From Isoetes taiwanensis (lineage: Eukaryota; Streptophyta; Lycopodiopsida; Isoetales; Isoetaceae), in contig JAJEKV010000049.1 in NCBI GenBank assembly GCA_021234155.1, forward strand, positions 1,397,487 to 1,461,486: a DNA stretch of 64,000 nucleotides, in the 5' to 3' direction. Each line of letters starts with the position of its first letter. Position 1 is the stretch's first letter. This document shows positions 1-12,271 of the stretch, one piece after another. The notes beneath the pieces are model-generated. The model was not told the origin of the DNA. It saw only the letters and a program-made list of their open reading frames with translations, and made no database searches. The translations under genes and the position numbers were made by a program.

Positions 1-2892
1 GGCTGTCGAATACCGCAACGTAGGGCGTAAGTGTTTCTTTCTTTTGCAAAACTGACCGTGCAACTTGGTCTCTAGGGTAATTTCGGCCTCCCGGACGATG
101 TGGCGAAAGTCGAATCGCCATTCGAACCTCCTCCGCAATGTCCGACGACAAAACACTTTGGTTTCTACGATTCGGCCGACCGCGGGGATGCCAGCGGTTT
201 GATAAGTTCTCCGCGGACGGATGTTGGATTTTTTGGACCTTATCGAGACGGGGCTCTTGAGCGAAGGATTCAGCGGTGGGATAGGGGAACCGAGATCGGG
301 GAGTGTGGTCTTTAGCATCTGACCCCGTGGAGCGCCAGGGAAAGGCTGCCTCGGGGGAACTTTTTGGGGCTCGCCTCACGGGGTCGGACTCTCCCCTCTA
401 ATGAGGTGGCCTTGCAAGGTCCTGGCCTTGTTTGACTTGGGCAAGTGTGCGGCTCGGCTGCCCAACAAAAGGCTGCGGGACCGTTCTAATGCAAACACTT
501 TGATCTAAACCTTGTCCGGAAATTTTGAAAATTGGCCTGTATGTTGGCGATGACTTAGGAAGCCTGCTGACAAAAATCAGAATTTAATTCCGTACTATGC
601 ATTAATTACGAATTTATGAATGTCTTGCTTTCTGCAAAAAGCGCCCTTTACTTCTAACTACCACAGCGGGAGGAGTACAGATCAAACTCCATTCCGTCGG
701 TTCCCCTTGCTTGGCGTTCTCAATCTGCATCTTATCAGCCAAGTCCCAAGTGCAAAGGACCAAAACTCGGCACCCAAAATGCAAACCCTGCTAGAACCTG
801 GCAACTCATAGGGTTTACGTTTCGGAGGCTCTATCCTTGTCAGATTCGACTAGGACCTTGCGCCGTGTCTTGGCGTAGAGGGGGTGTTGACACGAGCACG
901 GGCGCTAAAAACCATCAGGGCGGCTTGCCCCAAAAGTCCTCTCCCGAAGGGCCTGGCGACGGACGGGCAACTTCCCCTCTCCGGAATCGTGATTCGGTTC
1001 TGCCAATGGACTCGAGCGTCGACATTGCCACGGGGACCAAGTTTCATGGCCAAAAGACCACCCCTTCTCGAGGTGGCGTCAAACTATCTCATGTCCAACA
1101 CACTCGTAGTCAATTGGCCTAGGAGGTGGGCATCGAATCTTTCGCAACGTAGGCGTAAGTGTTTCTTTCTTTTGCAAAACCCGACCGTGCAACTTGGTCT
1201 CTAGGGTAATTTCGGCCTCCGGACGATGTGGCTAAGTCGAATCGCCATTCCGAGCCTCCGCGAATGTCCGAACGACAAAACACTTTGGTTTCTACGCGGT
1301 CGACCGCGGGATGCTTGGCGGTTTGATAAGTTCTCACAGGGACGGATGTTGGATTTTTTGGACCTTATCGAGACGGGGCCCTTGAACGAAGGATTCAGCG
1401 GTGGGATAGGGGAACAGAGATCGGGGAGTGTGGTCTTTAGCGTCACGGCCCCGTGGGGAGCGCCGAGGAAAGGCTGCCTCGGGGAAACTTTGGGGCTCGC
1501 CTCACGGGGTCCGGACTCTCCCCTCTAATGAGGTGGCCTTGCAAGGTCTCGCCTTATTTGACTTGGGCAAGTGTGCGGCTTCGGCTGCCCAACAATCTTG
1601 AGCTGCGGGACCGTTCTAATGCAAACACTTTGATCTAAACCTTGTCCAGAAAAATTTTGAAAACCGGCTGTGTGTTGGCGATGACTTAGGAAGCCCTGAC
1701 AAAAAAAATCAATTTAATTCCGTACTATGCATTCATTACGAATTTATGAATGTCTTGCCTCTTTGCAAAAGGCGCCCTTTACTTTAAGCGCCACAGCGGG
1801 AGGTCTGCGGATCCAAACTCCATTCCATCGGTTCCCCTTGCTTGGCGTTCTCAATCGCATCTTATCGGCCCAAGTCCCAAGTGCAAAGGACCAAAACTTC
1901 GGCAATCAAAAGCGCAAACCACCGCTAGAACACGGCAACTCATAGGGTTTACGTTTGAGGCTCTATCCTTGTCGGTCGACTAGGACCTTGGCGCCGATGT
2001 CTTGGCGTAGGGGGGGTGTTGGCGCCGAGCACGGACCCTAAAACCATCAGGGCGGCTTGCCCCAAAAGTCCTCTCCCGAAGGCCCGGCAGCGGACGGGCA
2101 ACTTCCCCTCTCGAAATCGTGATTCGGCTCGCCAATGGATTTCGGGCGTCGACATTGCCACGGGGACCAAGTTTCATGGCCAAAAGACCACCCCTTCTCG
2201 AGGTAGCGTCAAACTATCTCATGTCCAACACACTTTCGTAGTCAATTGGCCTAGGAGGTGGTGCCGAATCTTGCAGCGTAGGGCGTAAGTGTTTCTTTCT
2301 TTTTGCAAAACTGGCCAGGTGCAACTTGGTCTCTAGGGTAATTTCGGTCTTAGGACGATGTGGCCGAAGTCGAATCGCCATTCGAACCTCCATAATGTCC
2401 GAGCGACAAAACACTTTGGTTTCTACCGCTGGCGGCGGGGAGACGCCAGCGGTTTGATAAGTTCTCCCGGACGGATATTGGATTTTTGGACCTTATCGGG
2501 CGGGGCCCTTGAGCGAAGGATTCAGCGATTGGGATAGGGGAAACAGAGATCAGGGAGTGTGGTCTTTAAGCGTCTGACCCCTCCGGTGGCCGAGGAAAGG
2601 TCGCCTCGGGGAAACTTTTTGTGGCTCGCCTCTTGGGGTTGGACTCTCCCCTCTAATGAGGCGGACCTTGCAAGGTCCTGGCCTTGTTTGACTTGGGCAA
2701 GTGTGCGGCTCATTACGCTTCAACAACATTTGCGCCGGGACCGTACTAATGCAAACACTTTGATCTAAACCTTGTGCGAAATTTTGAAAAACTGGCATGT
2801 CGTTGGCGATGACTTAAGAAGCCTGTTGACAAAAATCAGAATTTAATTCCTTACTATGCATTAATTACGAATTTATGAATGTCTTGCTCTTT
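1..2892. repeat. 1.13-kb tandem satellite, about 2.6 units
   Basis: The same sequence recurs three times. The anchor GTAAGTGTTTCTTT lies at 27, 1155 and 2285, giving periods of 1128 and 1130 bp. The window opens inside the array, so the left edge is not seen. Units are nearly identical over long stretches, but short indels and substitutions cluster at CpG-rich spots. Open frames of 60-106 codons on both strands are not conserved between units, so I call no gene. No known satellite family is recognised. Confidence 0.92.
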
Positions 2893-3368
2893 GCGCCCAA
2901 CAATTTTGCCTAGACCGTTCAATGCTACCTATTTGATCGAGAACTTTATCCGGAAATTCTAAAAATTTGCCATATATGCTGGGGATGACATAGGAAGCCA
3001 ACCCGACAAAAAATCAGAATTTAATTCCATACCATGCATTAATTACGAATTTATGAAGCATGAATGCAAAAGAATGCATAACTAAAAAAAGTGCATCGAA
3101 AAAGGTGGAATTTTGACAAGCGATTACAACGTGCCGGTGCGGACATGAGAAAAACATTTCACTAGGATATGCGGTGTTGGTGCGCGATGAAATAGCTCGA
3201 GTCTTCGAGCTCACTTTTGCCACAAAAGTTCTCTTACGAAATTTTTGGCGATGGACGAGCAATTTCCCCTCTCAAAACCATGATTTGGCTCTTCCAATGG
3301 ACTCAGAATATCGACATTACCACAGGGGACCAACTTTCGTGGCGAAGACCACCCTTGTTCTCCAAAAA
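2893..3368. repeat. Diverged, internally deleted copy of the 1.13-kb unit
   Basis: Two blocks match the satellite at clearly lower identity. Bases 2893-3057 match the part from the GCCCAACAA motif to ACGAATTTATGAA, and 3222-3368 match the part around the ATGGACTC and ACCACC motifs. The interval 3058-3221 between them has no counterpart that I can see. This looks like an older edge unit of the array. Confidence 0.8.
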
Positions 3369-3374
3369 GAACAA

Positions 3375-3662
3375 AAGTACACTAGAGGCGTCCGGCGGGC
3401 GTCCGTAGCGGCGATCCGTCCGTAGCGGCGTCACGTCGCGCGGCGTCCACGTCGCTATTGCAAAGCGCCGCGCGATGCGGCGTGGTGCACTGGCGTGACG
3501 GATGCGCCCGCGTCCGCGGTGTCGGGACGTCGCACCACCGTCGCGCATGCGGCGTGTCTGCGACGTGACGTCGCATTGACGTCGCATGGTCACGTTATTT
3601 GCGACGTCACGTCGCACAGACGTCGCAAGCCCACGTCGCTAAATGTCCATTCTCTTGTTGTG
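3375..3662. mobile_element. CACTA-like right terminus with CpG-rich subterminal repeats
   Basis: About 270 bp is extremely rich in CpG and in the words ACGTC, GACGTC and GCGACGT in both orientations, for example GCGACGTCACGTCGC near 3601. It ends in TTCTCTTGTTGTG at 3650-3662. Its reverse complement starts CACAACAAGAGAA, close to the CACTACAAGAAA end of plant CACTA (CMC/EnSpm) elements, which typically carry subterminal short repeats. Two similar termini occur at 39834-39883 and 42272-42321. The matching left end would lie outside the window. Confidence 0.5.
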
Positions 3663-3668
3663 ATATAA

Positions 3669-4277
3669 GTGCCTCATTCGGTTCAAATTGGGCGGCCGCC
3701 CAATTTGCAACAAGGGGAATCTAATAACAAGAGGAATTTTAGTGTCCGTCTACCCATTGAATGGCCTTCCCCCCATGTCCTTTGCATTGTTTTCTCGTCT
3801 TTCTTACTCGATTTTAACACTACTGAAATCCTTGTGCAGGTTGTGTATCTCTTCCTTAATGAACACCTAGTAGCAAAGGGAGTTGTGGGGCAAATGACAC
3901 AATGCCACTTCAAGGAAATATCGAATGGAGTAGTGAGCGTAGGTGTGGAGGAAGTGTCCGAAGGCCACCATACCCTTCCTTGGCCAACTCCAGATGCAAA
4001 CACAATAGCAGAAGCCAGTGGCTCATTCGTTCTCTGGAGAAGTGAAGATGCTCGTGAGTCGTCTGGTAATGATGTCCCTAGCAAGCAAAGGCGATTAGAG
4101 GTGGGGAAAGGAGACACAACCGTGACAAGATATACCCTTCTTGAAAAGGATTGTGAGATATGGCACTCGTCGCGACTCCATTATCGCGGAAAGGGATTCA
4201 TATATTTCACGGGCCCCGATGATGCGGTTTGTGACCGGTTTACGGGTTTCAAGTTTGTGGGAGTATGTCATGGCTGA
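3669..4277 (+). pseudogene. DUF8039-like transposon-associated protein fragment
   Basis: A 202-codon frame is open. From about residue 58 it reads like the DUF8039 region found in plant CACTA-associated proteins: a beta-rich stretch (VVYLFLNEHLVAKGVV), then a V-rich segment, then a signature with PWPTPDA and GSFVLW. The first 57 residues look like non-coding lead-in. The C-terminal third is not recognised. It begins immediately after the CACTA-like terminus, so it probably belongs to another element of the same kind. The domain name is from memory and unverified. No RNA-binding, catalytic or membrane motif is visible. Confidence 0.45.
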
Positions 4278-4298
4278 AGGTTTCCCTCCCTTTTCGAA

Positions 4299-5212
4299 GT
4301 GAACATCCGTTGCGGGGTTGCTTTGCATTTGCGAAACGGGGATGCTTTCGTGAGATGGAACAATGACCTCGTCCGTGTTGATGGAGTAAAGGTCACCGGA
4401 GATATTGACACCATGACACCACAGCGGGGAAGCGGATATAGTGTCGGCCGGGAGCTCGAGCATCGAAGCACCCAAATTATGAGAAAGCGACATTACACTT
4501 TTCATTCCCGACAACCCGGGGAAGGTTGTAAGGCCACCAAAGCTTGCTTTCGTCTCACCACTCGGAATGCTATCCTCGATTCTGGGGAGGACCTTGTGTT
4601 GCAAGAATAGGTGTTGCGTCAAGTTCTCTACGAATCAAGTTGTTAACATGCGAAAGGAATTCCTTGCCATGAAATCAAGTGGTAGGGTTACTTTTGTTTA
4701 TGACATGTTCGCCAACAACATGAAAGGTCGAAGAGTGGGGCGACTAGTCTTTGCAAAGGGAATCTCGTTTGCGAAAAGGGCGTGGTACCTTGGTCTCGGG
4801 ATCTCAAAGTCGGCATATCACGAAATGGAAAGCCCAATTTCTTGAGGGTGTACGCGCAAGGCCGAACATGGTAAGCTTGTGGCACCTTGAAGCCCCTCGC
4901 TCCTCGTTGGCATGTGAGGCCGTGTTTTCCATGTTTGTGAGGGAGAAGCGGTGAATCCTTGCCCCACCGCGGGCGGGAGAAACGAGGAGGGATAAGAGAA
5001 CGTCGGGGAAATTGCACGCAATGTTTATGAAGTCCGGCATTCTAGAAGAGGTTAATCACGAGAGGTTGTGGCATTGGTGGCAAGAAGGTATCACCGCGGG
5101 TTTTCATAGAGCGTGGAGGCGAGCTTCCGAGATGTCGATATCGCAAAGAAAATTGCATTCTCAAATGCGATACATGTGAGGTGATCCATTACAAAGTTCT
5201 TGAAGACCAAAG
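4299..5212 (+). pseudogene. Unrecognised decayed coding stretch
   Basis: Two open frames (4299-4610, 103 codons; 4567-4845, 92 codons) overlap in different phases. They look like pieces of one protein rich in Arg, Gly and Val, continuing downstream of the DUF8039-like fragment. From 4846 to 5212 all three plus frames are interrupted. I do not recognise a family. The position between two transposon-type fragments suggests the middle of one broken transposon gene, which is inference. Confidence 0.3.
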
Positions 5213-6975
5213 ATGAAGGGAGAGGAGGATCTTTGCATGATGAAAGAAGAGCGCATAGGCTGGAGCGGGCCTCGTGTCGCATTACCGCGATCTTGGTCGT
5301 GGAGATTATACTCCCACGGTATCGGCCAATATCTTTGTATTATTCACGACAAAATGGATCAAGCGAAAACAATGATTCCAAAATTGCAACAATCTGTGAA
5401 GTCTCTCTGGAGACTTGACAAGCTCAAAACTACATTCACTGGTGCATTGACTCATGGTCATGGAAATGGATCCTATGGAAACTTTGCCCTGGACTTATGG
5501 CCAGATGACTCTAACTTCCATGTAGGTTCTTTGAATAGCATCTTGAAGAGATTAGAGATGGGGCAGGAGTATGCAGGAGGCCACCTGTCAGTGCCTGAAT
5601 CATCTGCTCCAAAATGGGTGTCCTCCTTGCGAGAGACACCACGGCCTTGGGGTTAAAGTTGTCACTATCCAATAACGGCATACACCTTTAATTTGCCATA
5701 CTTTTATTTTGGTAGCTAAAGGGATCATCATTGAAGCCTCTGCCCAAGATACTTTATTTGCAGCTGGACAATACATCTGGACAGAACAAGAATAGGTATG
5801 TCTTCTCCTATCTTTCTTACCTAGTATATCTTGGTGTGTTTGAAGAGATTGAGCTAGGGTTCATGATGCCCGGTCATACACATGATGATATCGATGCCTT
5901 GTTTGGTAACTTCTCTACATCTTTAAAGAAATTTGAGATGCTCACAATGCGAGAACCTCTTGTATGAATTCCACAAATGCAACTTGAATACACATTGCCC
6001 TATGTTGTTGACAAAGTTCAGTTGGAAAGGTTTTATAGAAGGCTACATACGGATGGGGATGATAGATTGACCGAGGTCATACCACCCCTCTAACTTACTG
6101 ATTCGTTATGAATGGTGATTGGCGGTCATGTATTACAAAACTTCGACCCACTTACTTGGATTGGTTTTCTTTGGTGGAATAAAGATGTGGAAAGAAAAAG
6201 AGGGCGGGGAAGCCGATGATGCTGTTGGATATCCTAAAACTGCTTCCTCTCAAGAAATCGGTGAAGGACCTTGGCCTGCTATGAAGCTTGATATCCACAA
6301 GCATATATTGCATTGGGTTGCTTGTTCAACTAGCAACAAGGGTGCTCGAAACTTGCCAAGTACTTAAGCCTGATTCCGTCCGCGATTGAATATTGGATGA
6401 AACTCTTGCAAGAACTTCGGGAACATCGCCAGTGGACGAAGGCACTTATAATGACTTTCTGGCCACGTATTAGGCAAGCGCGAGCTCCACCTCATGTATT
6501 TGTAGTGGTGGAGCCAATTGCTACTATCACTCCTCCTTATGTCGGCCCCTGGAAGGACAAACTGTCTTAGGAATTCAACCCATATAAAGATTTGAAGAAA
6601 GGTATGTTTATTATGGCGCGCCATACGATGATGTGCTATGCCCAACTTGGGTGGGCCTAGCTCTTTGAGGACCCACAAATGGATGATAAGAAGGAGAACT
6701 TTGAGACTATTCTTGTGACTTGGTGGGAGCCAATCGATGAGGAACCAAGTCTACCCGACTAATTATGCCAATTGCTGGAAGAAGAGATGGAGGCCAACGA
6801 CTGCAAGTGACCGCATAGAACTGGAGACTATCGACTACGCTTGGGAGCCATCAAACAAGAAGAAGATACCTAATACTATTAAGATACCCGTGCATGCTGC
6901 TGAGGCATATGCAGCACTCGCAGGGGGATGTCAACTAGTGTATGAAAAAGAGTCATTCATGCAAGTGTACTAAAA
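5213..6975 (+). pseudogene. DUF7869-like transposon-type gene, frameshifted
   Basis: Several blocks in changing frames line up as one gene. Bases 5340-5570 encode HDKMDQAKT, then TGALTHGHGNGSYGN, then a LWPDDSN-type block. Bases 5731-5967 encode LYLQLDNTSGQNKNRYVF, a hydrophobic stretch, and GFMMPGHTHDDIDALFGNFS. Bases 6119-6367 and 6737-6975 give weaker C-terminal pieces. The LQLDN...NKN and GHTHDDID signatures mark a widespread uncharacterised eukaryotic family that I know as DUF7869 (name from memory), usually in repeated, transposon-like genes. Asp and His residues in these motifs could be catalytic in an RNase H-type fold, which is speculation. Stops and frame changes at 5656, 5967 and 6367 mark it as dead unless they are assembly errors. 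Confidence 0.6.
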
Positions 6976-7525
6976 AATGGTCCATAAATTCAGGTATTGT
7001 CCATAATTAATGAAATTGTGCTTATCTCTCAATATTTCATATGTTGGGATATATCATGACTTTGTAATTAGGCAGAACATGAGCAACAAAGAATATTAGA
7101 GATAAAGATAAGACATCAATAAATTCAATAGCAAAAAAAGTGGAGGCGTAAGACAGATAAGGACACAGAACTATGCCTCGGCTAGGAATTTAAGGCATTG
7201 AATAGTATTTGAGAAGATTACGTAAAAAATTAACAGGAAGTACGACCTGACAAATATATAAAGTTAATGTTTGGTGTCTATACGAATATCTCATTTATAA
7301 CTAAGATATATATCTATTCACACAACTTTTATCACTATTGGAAGGGGTATATGAGACAATGAACTGCAACTAGAGTATCTAATATGGAGAATGTTACAGA
7401 AGGAGTCTGATGGAATAAAACGATGAGGGGACCGATCACCCTAGAGTTTTTGGCCCGAGCAGCAGAAGCGACAGAGACAACAACTATCAAGAGGGAAATA
7501 ACGAAGATGCAAGAGGAGAAAGGGG
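6976..7525. other. AT-rich spacer, no feature seen
   Basis: This is AT-rich sequence with no frame over 60 codons, no repeat and no inverted repeat that I can recognise. Confidence 0.5.
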
Positions 7526-7951
7526 ATGTTCAGGACCAAAATTTGGAAAAGGCGTCAGGGCAAGGAGAGTAGAGGAAAGGAGGGCCCAAGGTATGAACGT
7601 GAAATAGCATGTTGCACCTGCAAGATGAAGTGCGGTTGTTTCCTAAGGAAGCAGAAGGCGGGCTCTCACTGCTTTAGAGTGCATTGCTACAAGTGTCTAT
7701 GGCTGCATCACCTACTGGATCAGCAGGAGCAAGGTTACAAAATGGAAGATATGTACCCATTTGCGCCTCTAGGATGGAGTGCTATGGGTTACAAAATAGG
7801 AACGGAAGAGGGCAGAATGGTTAGCGAGAGAACTGAGAACGGCCAAAGAATATATACAATATTTATATTGATGAAGAAATGCTTCAGTTCACTAGGCACA
7901 GTTTGCAGCCATGCAACAAAGAGCTCGTCTGCATGTCTTGTGAAAATATGA
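7526..7951 (+). pseudogene. Cys-rich reading frame, possibly zinc-binding
   Basis: The 141-codon frame has a basic start (KIWKRRQGKESRGK), then a cluster of Cys and His: CCTCKMKCGCFLRKQ, and CFRVHCYKC further on. The spacing suggests a zinc-binding module, but no named finger fits. A second Cys/His cluster (CMSCENMNPMDAHC) lies in another frame near 7933, so one frameshift may split a longer protein. It has no other homologue that I recognise. It lies between the DUF7869-like gene and the LINE and could be the tail of the first. Confidence 0.3.
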
Positions 7952-8429
7952 ATCCTATGGATGCGCACTGCGATGAGGTATTTGGCTTTCCGAGTAGGCA
8001 AATGCAAAATCATAGATGACTCGGAAGCCTCTTTGTACTGCCCTGAACTGCAAGGAGGTGTGCAAATCGTCAGGCAGGAGGCATATTTCAGTTCTTCTTT
8101 TGCAAGTTTCCATTGTAATGTTCGACTTGCATAATTTAAGCATGCTAATCAGAGGCAACGACAGCTGGCCAGGAAGAAGAAAATAGTGTTATAACCCACG
8201 GTGATGGGAATGTAAATCTCTAATAAATTTTGAGTGGAAAAGCATGGGAGCGCCATTTTTCTTGGGACCTTTGTCTTTTTCCTCAACTTTCTGTTAAGAA
8301 CACTTTCTTGATGTCATTGACTCGAAAAATTTGAATTTCTGCTCAATCTGATCCCAATTTCTTTCGATTCAATCTACTAGCCTTGTAGAGGCTAGCAATT
8401 TCTCTGATCTCCGGTCTTATGAGCTTCAA

Positions 8430-9903
8430 ATGGATATAAGGATCTTTGCCATTGTAATTGATGGGGACAAATTAACCTGTGGTTTTATCTCTGGCACTTC
8501 CTCTCAGCTCTGGGACTCTTTAATTACAAATCAAACTTTCCCTAAAAATCTTTTTAATCCCGAGCATTCTTTTGTACCAAGCTGTGAAGAATTTGAAACT
8601 CAGATTGTAGAATCTTGGTTGGAGGAATTCATTGGTGACAAGGATAGTTTAATTTCTGTTGCAATTGAGAGGTAATTAGTTCATTTTAATCTAAAGATTG
8701 CTTTCCCTCTTCTTTCTCGTTCATTTTTCCTTTCCCCTCTTTCTTTTCGGCCATCCCATGCTTTGCTCGATTTTTCTCCCCCTTGTTGGATCCACCTGAA
8801 CCTCATAATTATGGAAATTCAAAAGAATTTTAACCTAAATGCCAAAATTCTTTCTATTCTCCACTGCTTTTTGGCGCCTGAAGAGGAGGATCAGGCTGTT
8901 TTGCTCTCAAACTTGAACGAAATCTCCAACAAAAGCTCCAATTTCATACCTTTTGGAAATTTTGGATATATTACTCTGTGCAAAAACAATTTGATGGATC
9001 CCCTGTCTGATCATAAGCCGGTTTAGGATAATTACTCGAAAGATCCAAGTCTGCATGGCTTTACTCCCACAATTGATCCTAATACTGGGATCCCTAGACC
9101 TTATGGACTGCCTCGACCTGCAAATGGAGTTCGCTCGGATGCTGCCTGGAATGAAATTCTTCAACAAGAGCGGCCTCAATTGAACTCCAAACTCGCCACT
9201 GTTCATGGTATTTACCTATGGTCTTTGAAAAAAAAAAATGCCTTTCAAACTCGACTGTTGTCTTGAAAATTGACAAAACGGGAGTCAATATTGCTAATCT
9301 CTGGTCTCATCTCCTTTCTTTGCAAAAAGGCCTTACCATTAATGTTGTTTACTGGTTAAGCTACCCATTTATCATGGTAGAATGTGGTAGTCAGACATCT
9401 GCAAATTTTCTCCTTCATAGTGGTATCATGGTCTTTGAAAATTATCATGTCTCCTTCATTAAATGGAATCCCAGGCTATCAATCTCTGAGTTGAATAATT
9501 ATTGTGTGACATCCACATCTCTCTATGGCCTAAGTCCACTTTACTGGAATGAAGATTCCTTCAAATCTTTGTTTAACTCCATTGGTACTTATGTTTCTAC
9601 TGTCTATACTCCTTATAAGCCACCTGTTGCATATGTCCAACTTGACTTATCCAAAGATATTCATCCAATATTCCATTCACTGATTGCTTTGGCCAGAAAG
9701 TAGTTTTAGAATTAAGATGGGCTGATCTACCTCCAAAATGCAACAGTTGTTTAGCTAGACACTTTTGGTATGCTGATTGCAATAAAGGGAACAACTCTGT
9801 GGATGCTGAAGAAAAAGAAGTATCTAAAGATGTGATAAATGGCATTGATATTGATAAAGTTAGCGCTGTAGAAAGAAGCCAATTTCACCTGGACCAGAGT
9901 TAA
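8430..9903 (+). pseudogene. LINE ORF1, N-terminal half with zinc knuckle
   Basis: Coding pieces at 8430-8675, 8763-9026 and 9218-9703 lead into a stretch reading LPPKCNSC, LAR, H, FWYADC at about 9727-9780. That is a C-x2-C-x3-H-x5-C knuckle like the one closing plant L1 ORF1 proteins after a DUF4283-type RNA-binding region (compare the preceding KPPVAYVQLDLSK). ORF1 proteins coat LINE RNA. Stops at 8673 and 9024 and a frame change after 9703 break it. The ATG at 8430 is the first plausible start after the 5' region. Confidence 0.6.
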
Positions 9904-9964
9904 TGGCAGTGCAAAAAGAATTGCAAAGAAGAAACTAGAAAGAGAGAGACAAAAATCTCTAACT

Positions 9965-11210
9965 TTGCAAAGTAAAAGTACCTTTGCAAGTAAATCTACC
10001 ATTTCAACTCAGATGACTGATGAAGAAAGGTATAGATTGAAAGGGAAAGCTAAAGTCACTTTTGACAATAAGAAATTGGATCTCCATTCCACATTATCTC
10101 AGATTGCTAGAGATTTTAAGTTATTATCCAATAGCAAATCTTCTTCTCTTCATCCAAATCCAAGCTGGCCTACATCTTCAACTATCTGGCAACCTGTCAA
10201 AGGCACGAGAGACTCATTAACTAAGGAAATTCAAAACAAATACTCATTAAAATCTAATGAGTTAAATAAAAGCAAAGGCTATATAGCTTCTAAAGATGAT
10301 ATTTCCACTGTATCCAGCAAAAACTTCCAGAATGTTGGTATCTATAAACCTTCTATCTCAACAGGAACTAAGGTTCATGCAGATTTGCAATCCAAGGAGA
10401 CTCAAGCCCCTCTTTCTTCAAGTAAACATGGAATTAAGAAGGGGAATCAAGTCAACTCCAAAAGAGGCAAAAATTCTACATCATCTTCTGAGGATGATGA
10501 TGAGGTAATTTACTGTTCTAATCAATTTGCTATTTTTGCTAATAATTTTGCAGACCACGTTGATCAAATGCATCCACAAATTGAAACTCAAGACCTTATT
10601 GATCCAGACCATATTCCCATTTCAAAACCCTCAAGTCCAAAGAAAAAGATTATGCCTTCCAGTTTTATAGATCTAATTGACTTGTCTTTCCCTGATCCTA
10701 TACCTAGCCCTTCCCATAAGAACATTACCATTTCCAGGGACATTGCTATGCAGCTATCCGCAATTGATTTCTCAGTCAATGAAACAATTGGACATAAAAA
10801 CTTTGTGGAAATATAAATCTGGAGAAGACAACTTAAGAGAAGAATCTGCTTCAGACACATGTACAAGACTTCAAACTATATATACTAACATGAATAATAT
10901 TGCTGATGACTATCATATAAACACATCTGTTAATAAGCTGTTTGAATCTGGTGGTGTTTCTTTTGACTATGAGAGTGATTTTGACGATATTAATAAAGAA
11001 AACAGTGGATACAAAGATAAGAATGATTGGGATCAAGAACTTTATCTAAATAGTCCTCATTCTGCTGATAAAACTAAAACTTTGGAAAATTCAAAGAAAG
11101 CTAACGGGAAAAAGAAAAACATCATCTCTACTCCTAAAAATGCTCCTGCTTGTAATACTAGAAGCAAAAATAAAAAGGAAAAAAGGGGGAAAAGGTCCAA
11201 GGCTAACTAA
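9965..11210 (+). pseudogene. LINE ORF1, low-complexity C-terminal half
   Basis: A 283-codon frame (9965-10816) and an overlapping 177-codon frame (10677-11210) are rich in Ser, Asn, Lys and Asp. They contain an acidic run (SSSEDDDEVIYC) and end in a very basic tail (NTRSKNKKEKRGKRSKAN). Such disordered, charged C-termini follow the knuckle in plant L1 ORF1 proteins. A frameshift near 10.8 kb separates the two parts. ORF2 starts 42 bp after the stop, the tight spacing expected of a bicistronic LINE. Confidence 0.55.
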
Positions 11211-11251
11211 TCCTATTTATCTTTTTCGTTCTTCTTCTTACTTTGTTCCAA

Positions 11252-12271
11252 ATGAAGATTATCTCCTGGAACCTTAGAGGCATAAAGCTTCAGAAGTTTG
11301 AATGTGCTAATTTAGGTGAATGGATTATTCCAGGAAGTTCTTCTATTTGGATTGAGGCCAAGGGCACCTCGGGAGGGATATGTATGATTTGGAAGAATAT
11401 CCATAACTTAGACTACTATAATAGTCCAAGTAACATGTGGCAAGCTACTGCCTTCAATTTTCAAGATAATAAGTTTGGTATTATTGATATCTATGCTTCC
11501 ACCAGCCCTAAAGAAAGAGAAGGCCTTTGGATTGAGATCAACAATTGGATTAAGAATTATAGCATCAATGACTGGATGATGGCTGGAGACTTCAACAACA
11601 CTCCAAATTGGGATCAAAAGTTGGGAAACTCCATCCTTATTCCTTCCTCTACTGCCAATTACACTTGGTCTAACAAAAAGAAGGGTGATGCTAGAGTCTA
11701 CTATGCCCGGGATAGGTTTTATTTAAATGTGTGTGACACCAACTTCTGGGATAATGCTTATGTGATCAGTGATGAATCTACTATTTCTGATCACCAGCCA
11801 CAGTTCCTTTGTACCAACTATCAAAGTACTATTCCTCGTGTTGGAAGTGTCCCTTACAAGTTCAATACTAGCCTTCTGAACTCTAATTCCTTTAGTGATC
11901 AATTCAGAGATTTCTATTCTAATCTTCCCCGAGTTCAGGATTCCAATTCCATGAAGCACTTTTATTCCAACATAAAAGCTTCCAAAGCTTGGATCAAATA
12001 CTGGTCTTCCAAAATTCACCAAGAGAAACTGCAGGAAAAAAATGCTTTAGTTCAACAAATGAGAGATATCAGAATTGCTCTTCATACTGATCCTTTTAAC
12101 TCTATTCTGCATAGCAAAGAGGAAGATATAGAAAGGAAAATCAAACTCATTGAAGAGATTGAAGCCAAAGGTGCAGCCATTAGATGCAAAATCAAATATG
12201 CAAATGATATGGACTCTGGATCTACTAAATTCTTTTGTAGAGTTGCAAAATGCAAACTAAAAATTCTATAA
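11252..12271 (+). pseudogene. LINE ORF2 endonuclease domain
   Basis: The start at 11252 gives MKIISWNLRG, the usual first motif of the L1 endonuclease (exonuclease-endonuclease-phosphatase fold). It is followed by IEAKGTSGG, then WMMAGDFNN at about residue 107 and ISDHQPQ at about residue 178. These supply the family's metal-binding Asn, Glu, Asp/Asn and Ser-Asp-His residues. The enzyme nicks target DNA to prime reverse transcription. The remaining 150 residues are a Lys-rich helical linker. The frame closes at 12271, well before the RT, so ORF2 is broken here. Confidence 0.85.

Noticed and set aside
100-2798. Many short frames in the satellite units
   Set aside because: Not conserved from unit to unit. 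Indels change the frame in each copy.
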